From NCBI GenBank assembly GCA_033761915.1, contig JANRMC010000118.1, forward strand, positions 1 to 40,036: DNA of 40,036 bases, read 5' to 3'. Shown piece by piece: positions 19,086 to 27,003 of this stretch (position 1 is the first letter of the stretch; every line of letters starts with the position of its first letter). The notes below the pieces were generated by a model. It was not told the DNA's origin, searched no databases, and was given only the letters and a program-made list of their open reading frames with translations. Both the position numbers and the translations under genes were made by a program. The stretch comes from JACMLD01 sp033761915 (lineage in GTDB: Bacteria; Bacteroidota; Bacteroidia; Chitinophagales; Chitinophagaceae).

Positions 19086-20174
19086 TTATTTTAAATAATT
19101 GCCATATCCCACCAGCAGTACCGATACAATGATGGTGACAATACCTATTATAATGGTTGAAACTGTTTTTTTGTTTACCCCTTTCCATTCTTTTAACACC
19201 AGGCCCCACATATTAGCCACCAGTATTATAAATGACATGTGCAGTATCCACGAGCTGGGGCCGTTGCCCAACTTGCTTTCTCCCATACCATAGAAGAAGA
19301 ACTGCAGAAACCAGGTGGTGCCAGCCAGTGCTGAAAAAATATAATTTGATAGCAAAGGTGTTTTGCCATTGGTATAATCGCCAAACGTTTTGTTACGTGC
19401 ATTTAAAATCATACACCAGATAAAGTTGGTGGTTAACCCACCCCATAACACCACTACATAGGTTACATTGTTCTGGTATAAAAATTCGCCCTGTCCGGGG
19501 TTGGCATTTTTCCAAATTTCATTGGCAAAATCGGCCATGGGCTTACCTGCTTCTAAACCAAAATTAAAACAGGCACTTAACACACCCGATACAATTGATA
19601 CAAACATACCCAGACCAAATTTGTATTCTGTTTTAGTAACCACACCATGCGGATCGGTAGATGCTGCAGATAATTGTTTTTCTTTCATCATACCTGCCTT
19701 GCCACAAATAACAATACCCACAATACAAATAGCCAGGCCGGCTAATACAGTTAAGCCCCAGCCAGAACCTACCAGCATACTAAAAGTATCTTTACCTTCT
19801 TTGGGAAAAACATCGTAGTAAATAGATGGAATTAATGCGCCAAACACCATACACAACCCTAAGATGATGCTGCTGCCCAATGATACGCCGAGGTAACGTA
19901 CCCCCAAGCCATAGGTTAAACCACCAATACCCCACAACACACCAAACAAATAAGCCATACCTATAGTAGTACCGCTGGCGCCCTTAATAATATCCATAAA
20001 ATTGGGTATGGTAAGATACGCTGCCAACGGTGGAACAATCAACCACGAAAAGAGGCCACCCACTATCCAAAAGCTTTCCCAACTCCAGCCTTTTACTTTT
20101 TTATAGGGCATGTAAAAACTGCCCGATGCAAAACCACCAATAAAGTGGAAAATAACGCCTAATATAGCCTGCAT
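19086..20174 (-). CDS. rhaT: L-rhamnose/proton symporter
   Basis: An inner-membrane importer of the RhaT family (drug/metabolite transporter superfamily), 362 aa with about ten hydrophobic segments. Hallmarks are the N-terminal ILGVIFHFIGGFASGSFYMP, the second segment SFWIVGGLFSWLIVPPLAAY, the glycine-rich GVLWGIGGLTYGLGVRYLGV, and the late motif SGVLSACFNFGLEAGKPMA. It brings in free L-rhamnose released by the glycosidases of this region. The spacer before it (20175-20348) contains a dispersed repeat with a strong hairpin, and the spacer after it (19085-18879) contains another copy, so its expression may be partly uncoupled from its neighbours. Confidence 0.93.
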   Translation of the reverse strand: MQAILGVIFHFIGGFASGSFYMPYKKVKGWSWESFWIVGGLFSWLIVPPLAAYLTIPNFMDIIKGASGTTIGMAYLFGVLWGIGGLTYGLGVRYLGVSLGSSIILGLCMVFGALIPSIYYDVFPKEGKDTFSMLVGSGWGLTVLAGLAICIVGIVICGKAGMMKEKQLSAASTDPHGVVTKTEYKFGLGMFVSIVSGVLSACFNFGLEAGKPMADFANEIWKNANPGQGEFLYQNNVTYVVVLWGGLTTNFIWCMILNARNKTFGDYTNGKTPLLSNYIFSALAGTTWFLQFFFYGMGESKLGNGPSSWILHMSFIILVANMWGLVLKEWKGVNKKTVSTIIIGIVTIIVSVLLVGYGNYLK

Positions 20175-20290
20175 TCGTTAGTGTTTTTAAGATAATCCGA
20201 AAAATGAAATTAGAGCAGATTGCCACAATTGCTGTCATGCACTGTCTGTATTTTTAGTGCATATAAACCTTATTTCAGTGAGCGTATAAA

Positions 20291-20351
20291 GCACAAGTGT
20301 GCGACGCAAGTAAAGTTTAATAGTAGCACAGCCGCTGGCTTCCTACTATTA
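20291..20351 (+). repeat. Dispersed repeat copy with a two-tier hairpin between rhaM and rhaT
   Basis: GCACAAGTGTGCGACGCAAG (20291-20310) is followed by TAATAGTAG (20318-20326), an inner AGCC-GCT-GGCT hairpin (20330-20340) and a perfect reverse complement CTACTATTA (20343-20351), whose last three bases are the rhaM stop codon on the minus strand. The foldable RNA could end or process the rhaM transcript (inference). Confidence 0.75.
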
Positions 20352-20663
20352 TGGCATATAAAAAACTTCGGGCAGCGGTACAGATACCGGGGAGTTATCA
20401 GCATTGCTTTCCATAATATCCTGCATATAAGCCCACCACTTTTTCATTATGGGTTGCTGTGGCAACGCATCCAAATTTATAGAGTTGGTTATTTTTAAAA
20501 CACCGAATAAATAACCGGTGGGTTCATCTAAAAAAATAGAATAGTCTGCTATGCCTGCTTCTTTCAGCAGTTGCACCAGCTCGGGCCAAATTTCATCGTG
20601 CCGTTTTTTATATTCAGCCTCCTGCCCTTTAAATAATTTCATTTTAAATGCTACGCGTTGCAT
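20349..20663 (-). CDS. rhaM: L-rhamnose mutarotase
   Basis: Catalyses exchange of alpha- and beta-L-rhamnose, supplying the anomer used by the isomerase. The 104-aa length is that of the family. The active-site residues known from E. coli RhaM are all present at the same numbers: Tyr18, His22 (KKRHDEIWPEL), Tyr41 (ADYSIF) and Trp76 (MKKWWAYM). The gene starts 5 bp after the GH88 gene, tying saccharification to rhamnose catabolism in one transcript. The stop codon lies within the hairpin of the dispersed repeat. Confidence 0.95.
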   Translation of the reverse strand: MQRVAFKMKLFKGQEAEYKKRHDEIWPELVQLLKEAGIADYSIFLDEPTGYLFGVLKITNSINLDALPQQPIMKKWWAYMQDIMESNADNSPVSVPLPEVFYMP

Positions 20664-20668
20664 AATTT

Positions 20669-21871
20669 TTATTTTCTGTTTAATTGTTTGTAACGTAGTA
20701 ATGCCTCTATATAATAATAATCTCCGTAAGTTAACGGCACATCAACTTCTGTTTGCTGTGGAAAATGCCCCACACCGTGTTGCAGTATAAAACCGCCATT
20801 GGTACCGGCAGTGGCCCGATAACTACTACTGGAAAGATTTTTTAAAATAACAGTGGCGGCGGCTACATACTGTGCAGCGGTTTTGGCATTTACATAACTT
20901 TTCAATTCTAATAAAGCGCTTGCAATAATGGCTGCTGCTGATGCATCCCGCAAAGCATTGGGAATGGTGTTGGCATCAAAATCCCAATAAGGAACTTTAT
21001 CGGCCGGAAGCCGCGGGTGCACCAAAATAAAAGCTGCAATGGCATTGGCCTGTTGCAGGTAACGCACATCTTTTGTTTCGCGGTAGGTGGTGGTATAACC
21101 ATACAAGCCCCAGGCCTGCCCACGGGCCCATGCAGAACTATCTGCAAAGCCCTGTGCTGTTCTCTTTTGCTGTACGGCCCCTGTTTCACTGTTGTAGTTT
21201 AATACATGGTAAGAACTGTTATCTGCCCTGAAATGATTTTTTAAAGTTGTATTGGCATGTGTTACGGCAATTTTGTAAAATGAAGAATCTCCACTGTAAC
21301 GGGTAGCCCAAAACAATAATTCCAGGTTCATCATATTGTCTATTATTACCAGATAGTCGCCTTTCTTTGAGTCCCATGATTTGATACAACCTGTGGTTGG
21401 GTTAAACCGGGTGCACAAAGATTTTGCACTGGTTAATAAAATTTCATTGTAACCACTTTTGGGTTGCAACCGGTTGGCATTGCCAAAGCTGCAATACATC
21501 ATAAACCCAAGATCATGTGTGGCGGTATTGTTTTTTTCTTTTTCCAGCACCTGTAAAATGCGCATGGCTTCATTGTAAAGGCTGCTATCTTTAGTGGCTT
21601 CATATAAATAAAGCAGGGTGCCGGGGTAAAACCCACTGCACCACCAGCCGCTGTTGCTCCACTCATATTTGCTTGTAGTTGGGAAATAGGTTTTAGGAAA
21701 TTTATCTGCCGGCAATTGCTTTTGTAAAACTTTGTATTGAGCAGCAGCGGCAGCCAGATAGCTATCTGCTGCTGCCAGTAAACGCTTATCGGCTTTTATC
21801 TTTTGCGCAGTGCTCCACAAAGGCAACACTGATAGAAAAAACATTGAAACTAATACTATAACAAAACGCAT
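20669..21871 (-). CDS. Glycoside hydrolase family 88 (unsaturated glucuronyl hydrolase)
   Basis: A secreted or periplasmic (alpha/alpha)6-barrel enzyme of 400 aa that removes the 4,5-unsaturated uronic acid left by a polysaccharide lyase. The signal peptide ends about LWSTAQ (23). Family motifs are THDLGFMMYCSF with Asp120, VIIDNMMNLELLFWA with Asp178 (the two Asp positions used by GH88 enzymes), SSAWARGQAWGLYGY (245-259) and the C-terminal HGVGHFPQQTEVDVPLTYGDYYYIEALL. The HDLGFM motif favours GH88 over GH105. It sits 4 bp after the BNR propeller gene and 5 bp before rhaM; together this predicts that the propeller enzyme generates unsaturated glucuronate next to rhamnose. Confidence 0.9.
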   Translation of the reverse strand: MRFVIVLVSMFFLSVLPLWSTAQKIKADKRLLAAADSYLAAAAAQYKVLQKQLPADKFPKTYFPTTSKYEWSNSGWWCSGFYPGTLLYLYEATKDSSLYNEAMRILQVLEKEKNNTATHDLGFMMYCSFGNANRLQPKSGYNEILLTSAKSLCTRFNPTTGCIKSWDSKKGDYLVIIDNMMNLELLFWATRYSGDSSFYKIAVTHANTTLKNHFRADNSSYHVLNYNSETGAVQQKRTAQGFADSSAWARGQAWGLYGYTTTYRETKDVRYLQQANAIAAFILVHPRLPADKVPYWDFDANTIPNALRDASAAAIIASALLELKSYVNAKTAAQYVAAATVILKNLSSSSYRATAGTNGGFILQHGVGHFPQQTEVDVPLTYGDYYYIEALLRYKQLNRK

Positions 21872-21875
21872 ATCG

Positions 21876-23189
21876 TTATTTTTTAGGTTTCCATTCTAAT
21901 ACCTGCACCGGCTGTGGCGGTGTGCTGGTAATGCCCTCGCCGTCTGCCTGCACCACTTTCTGCACAAAAAGATGCAATAGTTTTTTTTGCTTCCACAATT
22001 CTGAGTCATAGGTTGGCTCCCATTGTCCAACATCAGCCTGCAGCAGATCTTTTACCTGCCATTGATTACTGTTGATAGCAGTAGTTACTGCCACCGAAAC
22101 AGCATTGCCACGCTCGGCATCTCTGAAAATTAAAGCAAGTCGCATTTTACCTTTTTGCTTCCATCCAATAATCTGTGGCCTTGACACTGGTATTTTTTTA
22201 GTGCCGGTACCACTCAGTGAAAAATTGGTAGTTCTTGTATTTAAATTACTGCACTGCCACTTACCTTTTTGAAGATACACCACCTGGTATTGCGGTGCTG
22301 CAGCATTTTTGGGTTTCCAATAAGTGGCAATATAAACCCCGTTACTGGCTGAAGCAAACATAGATGTTTGATTGATTAACTCACTGCCCTCCGGCACCCG
22401 CCTGGCATACTCTGCATTTTCTTTATTTATAGGTAAGTTGTAGCTGCTACCATCTGATTTTTTCCAGGTTACGCCCCCATCATCTGAACGGGCATAGCAG
22501 ATATCATGATTACTGGCCACATCGGGAGATTCCCTCCACACCCATGAGAGGTGAATGCTTCCATTCTCATCGGTGCAGGCCTGCCAATAGGCATTGCGTT
22601 GCCGATTACCATCTATTAGGTTATTATGCAGTTGCTGCCAGCGTTGCAATTGGTGGTTGTATTGATTTACCACAAGGTTACCCCGGCCCGAAGCTCCGTC
22701 GCGGTATAAAAAAATAAGATTGCCATTGGGTTGTAAATAAAATTCCGGATAGGTAACGGCAGCTTCGTTTAAACCTGTCATAAAAAATTTGGGTTCAAAC
22801 TGCAATGAACCCGGCGCTATTGAGCGGGTATAATTCAAAACATCTCCATGATGATTCCATGAAAGATGAAGATAGCCGCTGCCATCTGCCATTATACTGA
22901 TGCTGTTATGTGCATCTGTTGTTTTACCGGTGAAAGCTGTCTTCTGTAAAATCCATTTAGCGCTGTTTAATTTTCTTTTGCCCACTACTACAAAAGCATC
23001 TTTATCATAGAAGGCTATAAACTGGGTGTCTTTATGGGTTACCAGCGCATTTTTGCGAAAAATAACGGTATTAACTGAGTTGGCGGCCCAACCATCCTGC
23101 ACGGTATGCAATTGCACATCGGGTGTTTGCCCCCATAAAAAAGAATGGAAAAAACAGCAGCATACAATAAAAAGCAAGCGATAATTCAT
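21876..23189 (-). CDS. BNR-repeat beta-propeller protein, candidate polysaccharide lyase or rhamnosidase
   Basis: A 437-aa exported protein; the signal peptide MNYRLLFIVCCCFFHSFLWG ends before QTPDV. The sequence fits a seven-bladed propeller of the BNR_4 type: HNSISIMADGSGYLHLSWNH (94-113), a region matching the histidine-bearing blade of ulvan-lyase-like (PL24/PL25) and GH145 proteins, and a classic Asp box SDDGGVTW (235-242). Family members include ulvan lyases and enzymes acting on rhamnose-alpha-1,4-glucuronate caps of arabinogalactans (PL27 and GH145 are also propellers). The adjacent GH88 and rhamnose genes support cleavage at a Rha-GlcA bond. Lyase versus hydrolase cannot be decided here. 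First gene of the leftward rhamnose block, divergent from the GntR regulator. Confidence 0.8.
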   Translation of the reverse strand: MNYRLLFIVCCCFFHSFLWGQTPDVQLHTVQDGWAANSVNTVIFRKNALVTHKDTQFIAFYDKDAFVVVGKRKLNSAKWILQKTAFTGKTTDAHNSISIMADGSGYLHLSWNHHGDVLNYTRSIAPGSLQFEPKFFMTGLNEAAVTYPEFYLQPNGNLIFLYRDGASGRGNLVVNQYNHQLQRWQQLHNNLIDGNRQRNAYWQACTDENGSIHLSWVWRESPDVASNHDICYARSDDGGVTWKKSDGSSYNLPINKENAEYARRVPEGSELINQTSMFASASNGVYIATYWKPKNAAAPQYQVVYLQKGKWQCSNLNTRTTNFSLSGTGTKKIPVSRPQIIGWKQKGKMRLALIFRDAERGNAVSVAVTTAINSNQWQVKDLLQADVGQWEPTYDSELWKQKKLLHLFVQKVVQADGEGITSTPPQPVQVLEWKPKK

Positions 23190-23231
23190 ACAGGCGATTA
23201 AAGTACTAAAGTTTCAAAACATAACTATCCT

Positions 23232-23277
23232 GCCCCAAAAGTTTTGTATCAGTGGAAAGTGTTATACCTTTCGGGGC
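23232..23277. promoter_or_regulatory. Inverted repeat in the divergent promoter region
   Basis: GCCCCAAAAG (23232-23241) and CTTTCGGGGC (23268-23277) are reverse complements at 9 of 10 positions, in the 108-bp space between the BNR gene and the GntR regulator. CAAAAGTTTTG (23236-23246) is an additional perfect dyad. This is a plausible operator for the adjacent GntR-type protein, or an RNA hairpin. Confidence 0.4.
23243..23272 (+). promoter_or_regulatory. Possible Bacteroidota-type promoter for the GntR regulator
   Basis: TTTG (23243-23246) and TACCTTTC (23265-23272) resemble the -33 TTTG and -7 TAnnTTTG elements, with an 18-bp spacer and one mismatch in the -7 box. They lie about 25 bp before the start codon and inside the inverted repeat, which would allow self-repression. 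Confidence 0.35.
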
Positions 23278-23297
23278 CTGACATTTACGATTGACAC

Positions 23298-24329
23298 ATG
23301 AAAAAGAATATTCTTTTTAAATACATAGATATTGATTATCTGTCTGCCACGCCAAAGTATATTCAGCTGGCCAATTCTGTAATTAAAGCCATCAGCAGTG
23401 AAAGAATTGGTAAAGATGATTTACTCCCTTCTATTAATGAATTGAGTTTTGAATTTGAAATATCCCGCGATACGGCAGAGAAAGGTTATAAATACCTGAA
23501 GCAAATTGGCATATTGGGTTCCGTGCCCGGCAAAGGTTATTTTGTAAAATCTACCGAGGTTAACCAGCCACTGAAAATATTTTTACTGTTTAACAAGTTA
23601 AGTGCGCATAAAAAAATTGTATACGACGCTTTTGTAAAAACCCTGGGCGGTATGGCCTCTATTGATTTTTATGTATACAATAACGATTTTGCTCTTTTTA
23701 AGCGCCTCATACAAAATAATAAAAACGAATACACACATTATGTGGTGGTGCCTCATTTTTTAGAAGGGGGTGAAACCGCCAGTGAAATTATTAACCAGAT
23801 ACCCTCTGATAAATTACTGGTGCTGGATAAAGTGATACCAGGCATTAACGGCAATTATGCTGCCGTGTATGAAAATTTTGAGATTGACATTTACAATGCC
23901 CTTGAACAACTAAGAAAACAATTGAGTAAATACCATACCATTAAAATCATTTTTCCGGAGTACACCTACCACCCTGAAGAAATACTAAAAGGCTTTTATA
24001 AGTTTTGCCACCAATATGCATTCAACTTTAAAGTGGTGCATGATATTGCCAACGAACCCATCAAAGAAGGGGAAGTGTATATTAACCTGATGGAAGACGA
24101 CCTGGTGACTTTAATTGAAAAAATATTGGCTACCCGTTTAAAAGTGGGCAAGCATGTGGGTGTTATCTCTTACAATGAAACCCCGCTAAAGAAAATTATC
24201 TTAAACGGCATCACTACTATTTCTACTGACTTTGAGTTTATGGGTAAAAAAGCAGCCGAGTTAATTTTAAACAATTCAACCGAGCATTTTGAAGTGCCTT
24301 TTGTGGTTACTTCCCGCTCTTCGCTGTAA
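23298..24329 (+). CDS. GntR-family regulator with a LacI-like sugar-binding domain
   Basis: A 343-aa chimeric transcription factor. The N-terminus (about 15-75) is a winged helix of the GntR type (PKYIQLANSVIKAI, DLLPSINELSFEFEISRDTAEKGYKYL, VPGKGYFV). Residues about 90-343 resemble the periplasmic-binding fold used by LacI repressors, ending FMGKKAAELILNN and VPFVVTSRSS. It is transcribed away from the rhamnose block, with a 108-bp shared control region carrying an inverted repeat, so it is the best candidate for the local regulator; the effector is probably rhamnose or a rhamnose-containing sugar (inference). Its TAA stop directly abuts the stop of the AraC gene on the other strand. Confidence 0.9.
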   Translation: MKKNILFKYIDIDYLSATPKYIQLANSVIKAISSERIGKDDLLPSINELSFEFEISRDTAEKGYKYLKQIGILGSVPGKGYFVKSTEVNQPLKIFLLFNKLSAHKKIVYDAFVKTLGGMASIDFYVYNNDFALFKRLIQNNKNEYTHYVVVPHFLEGGETASEIINQIPSDKLLVLDKVIPGINGNYAAVYENFEIDIYNALEQLRKQLSKYHTIKIIFPEYTYHPEEILKGFYKFCHQYAFNFKVVHDIANEPIKEGEVYINLMEDDLVTLIEKILATRLKVGKHVGVISYNETPLKKIILNGITTISTDFEFMGKKAAELILNNSTEHFEVPFVVTSRSSL

Positions 24330-25238
24330 TCATTCATTCTTCTTCATGGTACGGTATTGCTTGGGCGATACTCCAATGATAGTTTTAAACCGCTTTGAAA
24401 AATAGTAGGGATCATCAAAACCCATATTGAAAGAAATTTCTTTTACAGACTGGTGGGTAAAATCTAATTGCTGACAGGCTTTTTGCATTTTCATCTGCAA
24501 AAAATAGTCAATAGGGGCATAGCCCGTTTTTTGTTTAAAAAGGTTTGAAAAACGGGATACCGAGTAATTATAATGTTTACTCAGATCGCTGAGAGAAATG
24601 TTTTCATTTATATGCTCCTGCATAAACAAAATAGCGCTGTCCACACAGTCCAGTTTAGAAAGATCGGTGGTTTCAAAATGCCGGTCGTTATACACAAAGA
24701 GTGTTAAAAAATGCGTGAGGCACATGTTGGCAAAAAGCAGGTTATCTATGCTATACCCCAACTGAAGGGTTTTATAAATCTTAGTGAAGATGGATATAAT
24801 TTCACCCCCCGTTTTTATATGGGTGGGTTTAAAATTTTTTTGTACGGCATGTATCTTATTCAGCTCCGGCAACGCATCGCCGCCAAAATGTATCCAGTAA
24901 ATGCTCCACGGGTTTTCATCGCTGCTGGCATAGGCATGCTCCTGGTGTTGGGGCAAAATAAAAAACTCATTAGGGCCCACTTCGTAACGTTGATCTCCTA
25001 TTTTATACCAACCGTGCCCATCCACACAGTAAAAAATAAAATTTTCACTCAACCCTTTTTTCCGGTAGGTGTAATGATCTTTTGCTTTGGGATAATAACC
25101 AATAGAGGCAATATGAAGATGTTTTAATAAAAGGCTGTTCTGTATCCTCGATTTAAGGATAGCACGGGGTATTTCAATGCGCTGGCGCCCCACGCCATAC
25201 CATATATTTTTATGAGAACCTTCTTTATTTTCCTTCAT
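24330..25238 (-). CDS. AraC-family transcriptional regulator
   Basis: A 302-aa regulator. The N-terminal cupin-like ligand domain spans about 45-140 (ENFIFYCVDGHGWYKIG, EVGPNEFFILPQHQEHAY, WSIYWIHFGG) and the C-terminal pair of helix-turn-helix motifs spans about 200-300 (ISLSDLSKHYNYSVSRFSNL; SVKEISFNMGFDDPYYFSKR). Such proteins usually activate sugar-catabolic genes when the sugar binds the cupin domain, and rhamnose regulators of the AraC type are known in Bacteroides. It is convergent with the GntR gene with no bases between the stop codons, and divergent from the esterase gene. Target genes are not proven by sequence. Confidence 0.9.
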   Translation of the reverse strand: MKENKEGSHKNIWYGVGRQRIEIPRAILKSRIQNSLLLKHLHIASIGYYPKAKDHYTYRKKGLSENFIFYCVDGHGWYKIGDQRYEVGPNEFFILPQHQEHAYASSDENPWSIYWIHFGGDALPELNKIHAVQKNFKPTHIKTGGEIISIFTKIYKTLQLGYSIDNLLFANMCLTHFLTLFVYNDRHFETTDLSKLDCVDSAILFMQEHINENISLSDLSKHYNYSVSRFSNLFKQKTGYAPIDYFLQMKMQKACQQLDFTHQSVKEISFNMGFDDPYYFSKRFKTIIGVSPKQYRTMKKNE

Positions 25239-25374
25239 ATGGCCGTTTCATTAACGCAGAAAATTACTAAAAACTTTTTTATAAAGCCCTCCCCCTTTTT
25301 GCGAGCCCGCAATCAACAGTGCCAGACGGTAGTAAAACCCAGATCAGTTATATTCGTAGCTAAATTAGTTACTA

Positions 25375-26823
25375 ATGATTGCCCGTTTTCGTTTTCAAAT
25401 AATAATTGCCACGCTTGTATTAATGGTAAGCACACCCTTGCTTACAAATGCCAAAGTACAATTGCCGTATTTCTTTACCAATGGCATGGTTTTGCAACAA
25501 CAAAGCAATGCCGGTATCTGGGGCTGGGCGGCCGCTGGTAAAAGCGTAAAAATTACCACTTCGTGGAATAAGAAAACATATACCACCACAGCCGCTGATA
25601 ACGGCGCCTGGCAAATAAAAGTAGTCACCCCACAGGCCGGCGGGCCTTATACCATCACCATTTCTGATGGAGAACCTGTGGTGCTGAATGATGTATTGAT
25701 AGGTGAAGTTTGGCTGTGCAGCGGACAGAGTAATATGGAAATGCCGATGAAAGGTTTCAGAGACCAACCCATTCTTAATGCTAATGACGCCATATTTAAT
25801 GCAGCCAATAATCAAATACGTTTATATACAGTACCCCGCTCTGTAAAAACAATAGCGCAGGATACCAGCAAGAATGCCACCTGGAAAGTAGCCTCACCTG
25901 AAACTGTGAGTAATTTTAGTGCAGCGGCTTATCATTTCGGAAAAATCTTACAGCAACAATTAAAAGTTCCGGTTGGTTTAATAGTTATCAGTTATGGGGG
26001 TTCCAGCGCAGAAGCATGGATGAATAAAGATGGCTTGAAAAATTTTCCGGAATTGACCATACCCGCCGTAGCCGATTCTGCCAAAGTAAATAACAGAACG
26101 CCCACTACATTGTATAATGCTATGTTGCACCCATTTATTGGTTACACTTTTAAAGGCTGCCTGTGGTACCAGGGAGAAAGTAATAATGGAAGACCCGAAC
26201 AGTATGAAAAATTATTTCCTGCCATGGTACAGCAATGGCGCAGTGAAATGAGTAATGGTGCTTTTCCTTTCTACTATGCACAAATAGCCCCATATAATTA
26301 CGCACAGCTTAATAATGCAACTACCGTGCTTGACAGAAAAAACAATTCTGCTTATTTACGCGATGCACAACGCAAAGCTTTGGCCGCAATACCCAACAGC
26401 GGCATGGTGGTGTTAATGGATAATGGCGAAGAAAATAATATTCATCCGGCCGATAAAGCCATTGTAGGCAAGCGTTTTGCTTACCTGGCACTGGCGCAAA
26501 CCTACCAGTTTAGTGGTTTTGCTTACCAAAGCCCTTTGTACGATTCTCTGTTGATTGCAGGTAATATTGCCACTATTAAATTTAAGAACGTACCCAATGG
26601 TATTACCAGTTATGGTAAGCCCTTAACACAATTTGAAATTGCCGGTGCCGATAAAATATTTCGTCCGGCAACCGCATTCATACGCAACGGAACCGTTGTG
26701 GTATCTTCTCCTCTGGTGCCTGCACCTGTGGCAGTACGCTATGCATTTAAAGATTTTATTGTGGGAGAATTATTCAGCACCGAAGGTTATCCTCTTTCCA
26801 GTTTCAGAACAGACGATTGGTAA
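25375..26823 (+). CDS. Sialate O-acetylesterase-like SGNH esterase
   Basis: An exported 482-aa carbohydrate esterase of the sialate O-acetylesterase (SASA) family, which removes O-acetyl groups from glycans. The signal peptide ends near LLTNA (26). A beta-rich N-terminal domain precedes the catalytic core. The nucleophile motif is CSGQSNMEM with Ser119; the late Asp/His region is MDNGEENNIHPADK with His357. GCLWYQGESN (261-270) is the conserved block in the middle. Real substrates of such enzymes in polysaccharide loci are often acetylated pectic or hemicellulosic sugars rather than sialic acid. The only enzyme gene on the plus strand, it is divergent from the AraC gene and convergent with GH106. 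Confidence 0.88.
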   Translation: MIARFRFQIIIATLVLMVSTPLLTNAKVQLPYFFTNGMVLQQQSNAGIWGWAAAGKSVKITTSWNKKTYTTTAADNGAWQIKVVTPQAGGPYTITISDGEPVVLNDVLIGEVWLCSGQSNMEMPMKGFRDQPILNANDAIFNAANNQIRLYTVPRSVKTIAQDTSKNATWKVASPETVSNFSAAAYHFGKILQQQLKVPVGLIVISYGGSSAEAWMNKDGLKNFPELTIPAVADSAKVNNRTPTTLYNAMLHPFIGYTFKGCLWYQGESNNGRPEQYEKLFPAMVQQWRSEMSNGAFPFYYAQIAPYNYAQLNNATTVLDRKNNSAYLRDAQRKALAAIPNSGMVVLMDNGEENNIHPADKAIVGKRFAYLALAQTYQFSGFAYQSPLYDSLLIAGNIATIKFKNVPNGITSYGKPLTQFEIAGADKIFRPATAFIRNGTVVVSSPLVPAPVAVRYAFKDFIVGELFSTEGYPLSSFRTDDW

Positions 26824-26864
26824 TATGATTTTCTTTTTGTAACCAACGGCAACGCTCTGGTCAG

Positions 26865-26888
26865 CATCGTTGCGTCGCACACTTCAAC
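26865..26888 (-). repeat. Dispersed repeat, left arm of the 26865-26993 inverted pair
   Basis: CATCGTTGCGTCGCACACTT followed by CAAC. TTGCGTCGCACACTT (26870-26884) is a perfect 15-bp reverse complement of 26950-26964. Confidence 0.85.
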
Positions 26889-26945
26889 AATGGTAAAAGG
26901 CATAGGGCTTACACCATTTACCTTTTTGCTTATACCTGCTCTTCT

Positions 26946-26993
26946 GTACAAGTGTGCGACGCAAGTAAAGCCGAATAGTATTACTACTGCCGG
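26946..26993 (+). repeat. Dispersed repeat, right arm of the 26865-26993 inverted pair
   Basis: GTACAAGTGTGCGACGCAAG is followed by TAAAG, an AGTA/TACT stretch and CTGCCGGC. With the left arm it lies between two convergent genes (esterase and GH106) and could act as a two-way transcription barrier (inference). Confidence 0.85.
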
Positions 26994-27003
26994 CTACAAA
27001 ATA

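Noticed and set aside
21876..23189. Firm call of ulvan lyase for the BNR protein
   Set aside because: No sulfatases in the window, and BNR_4 propellers include other activities; family-level call kept.
24711..25127. 138-codon plus-strand frame opposite the AraC gene
   Set aside because: Fully inside the cupin domain of a clear AraC protein; no domain or leader of its own.
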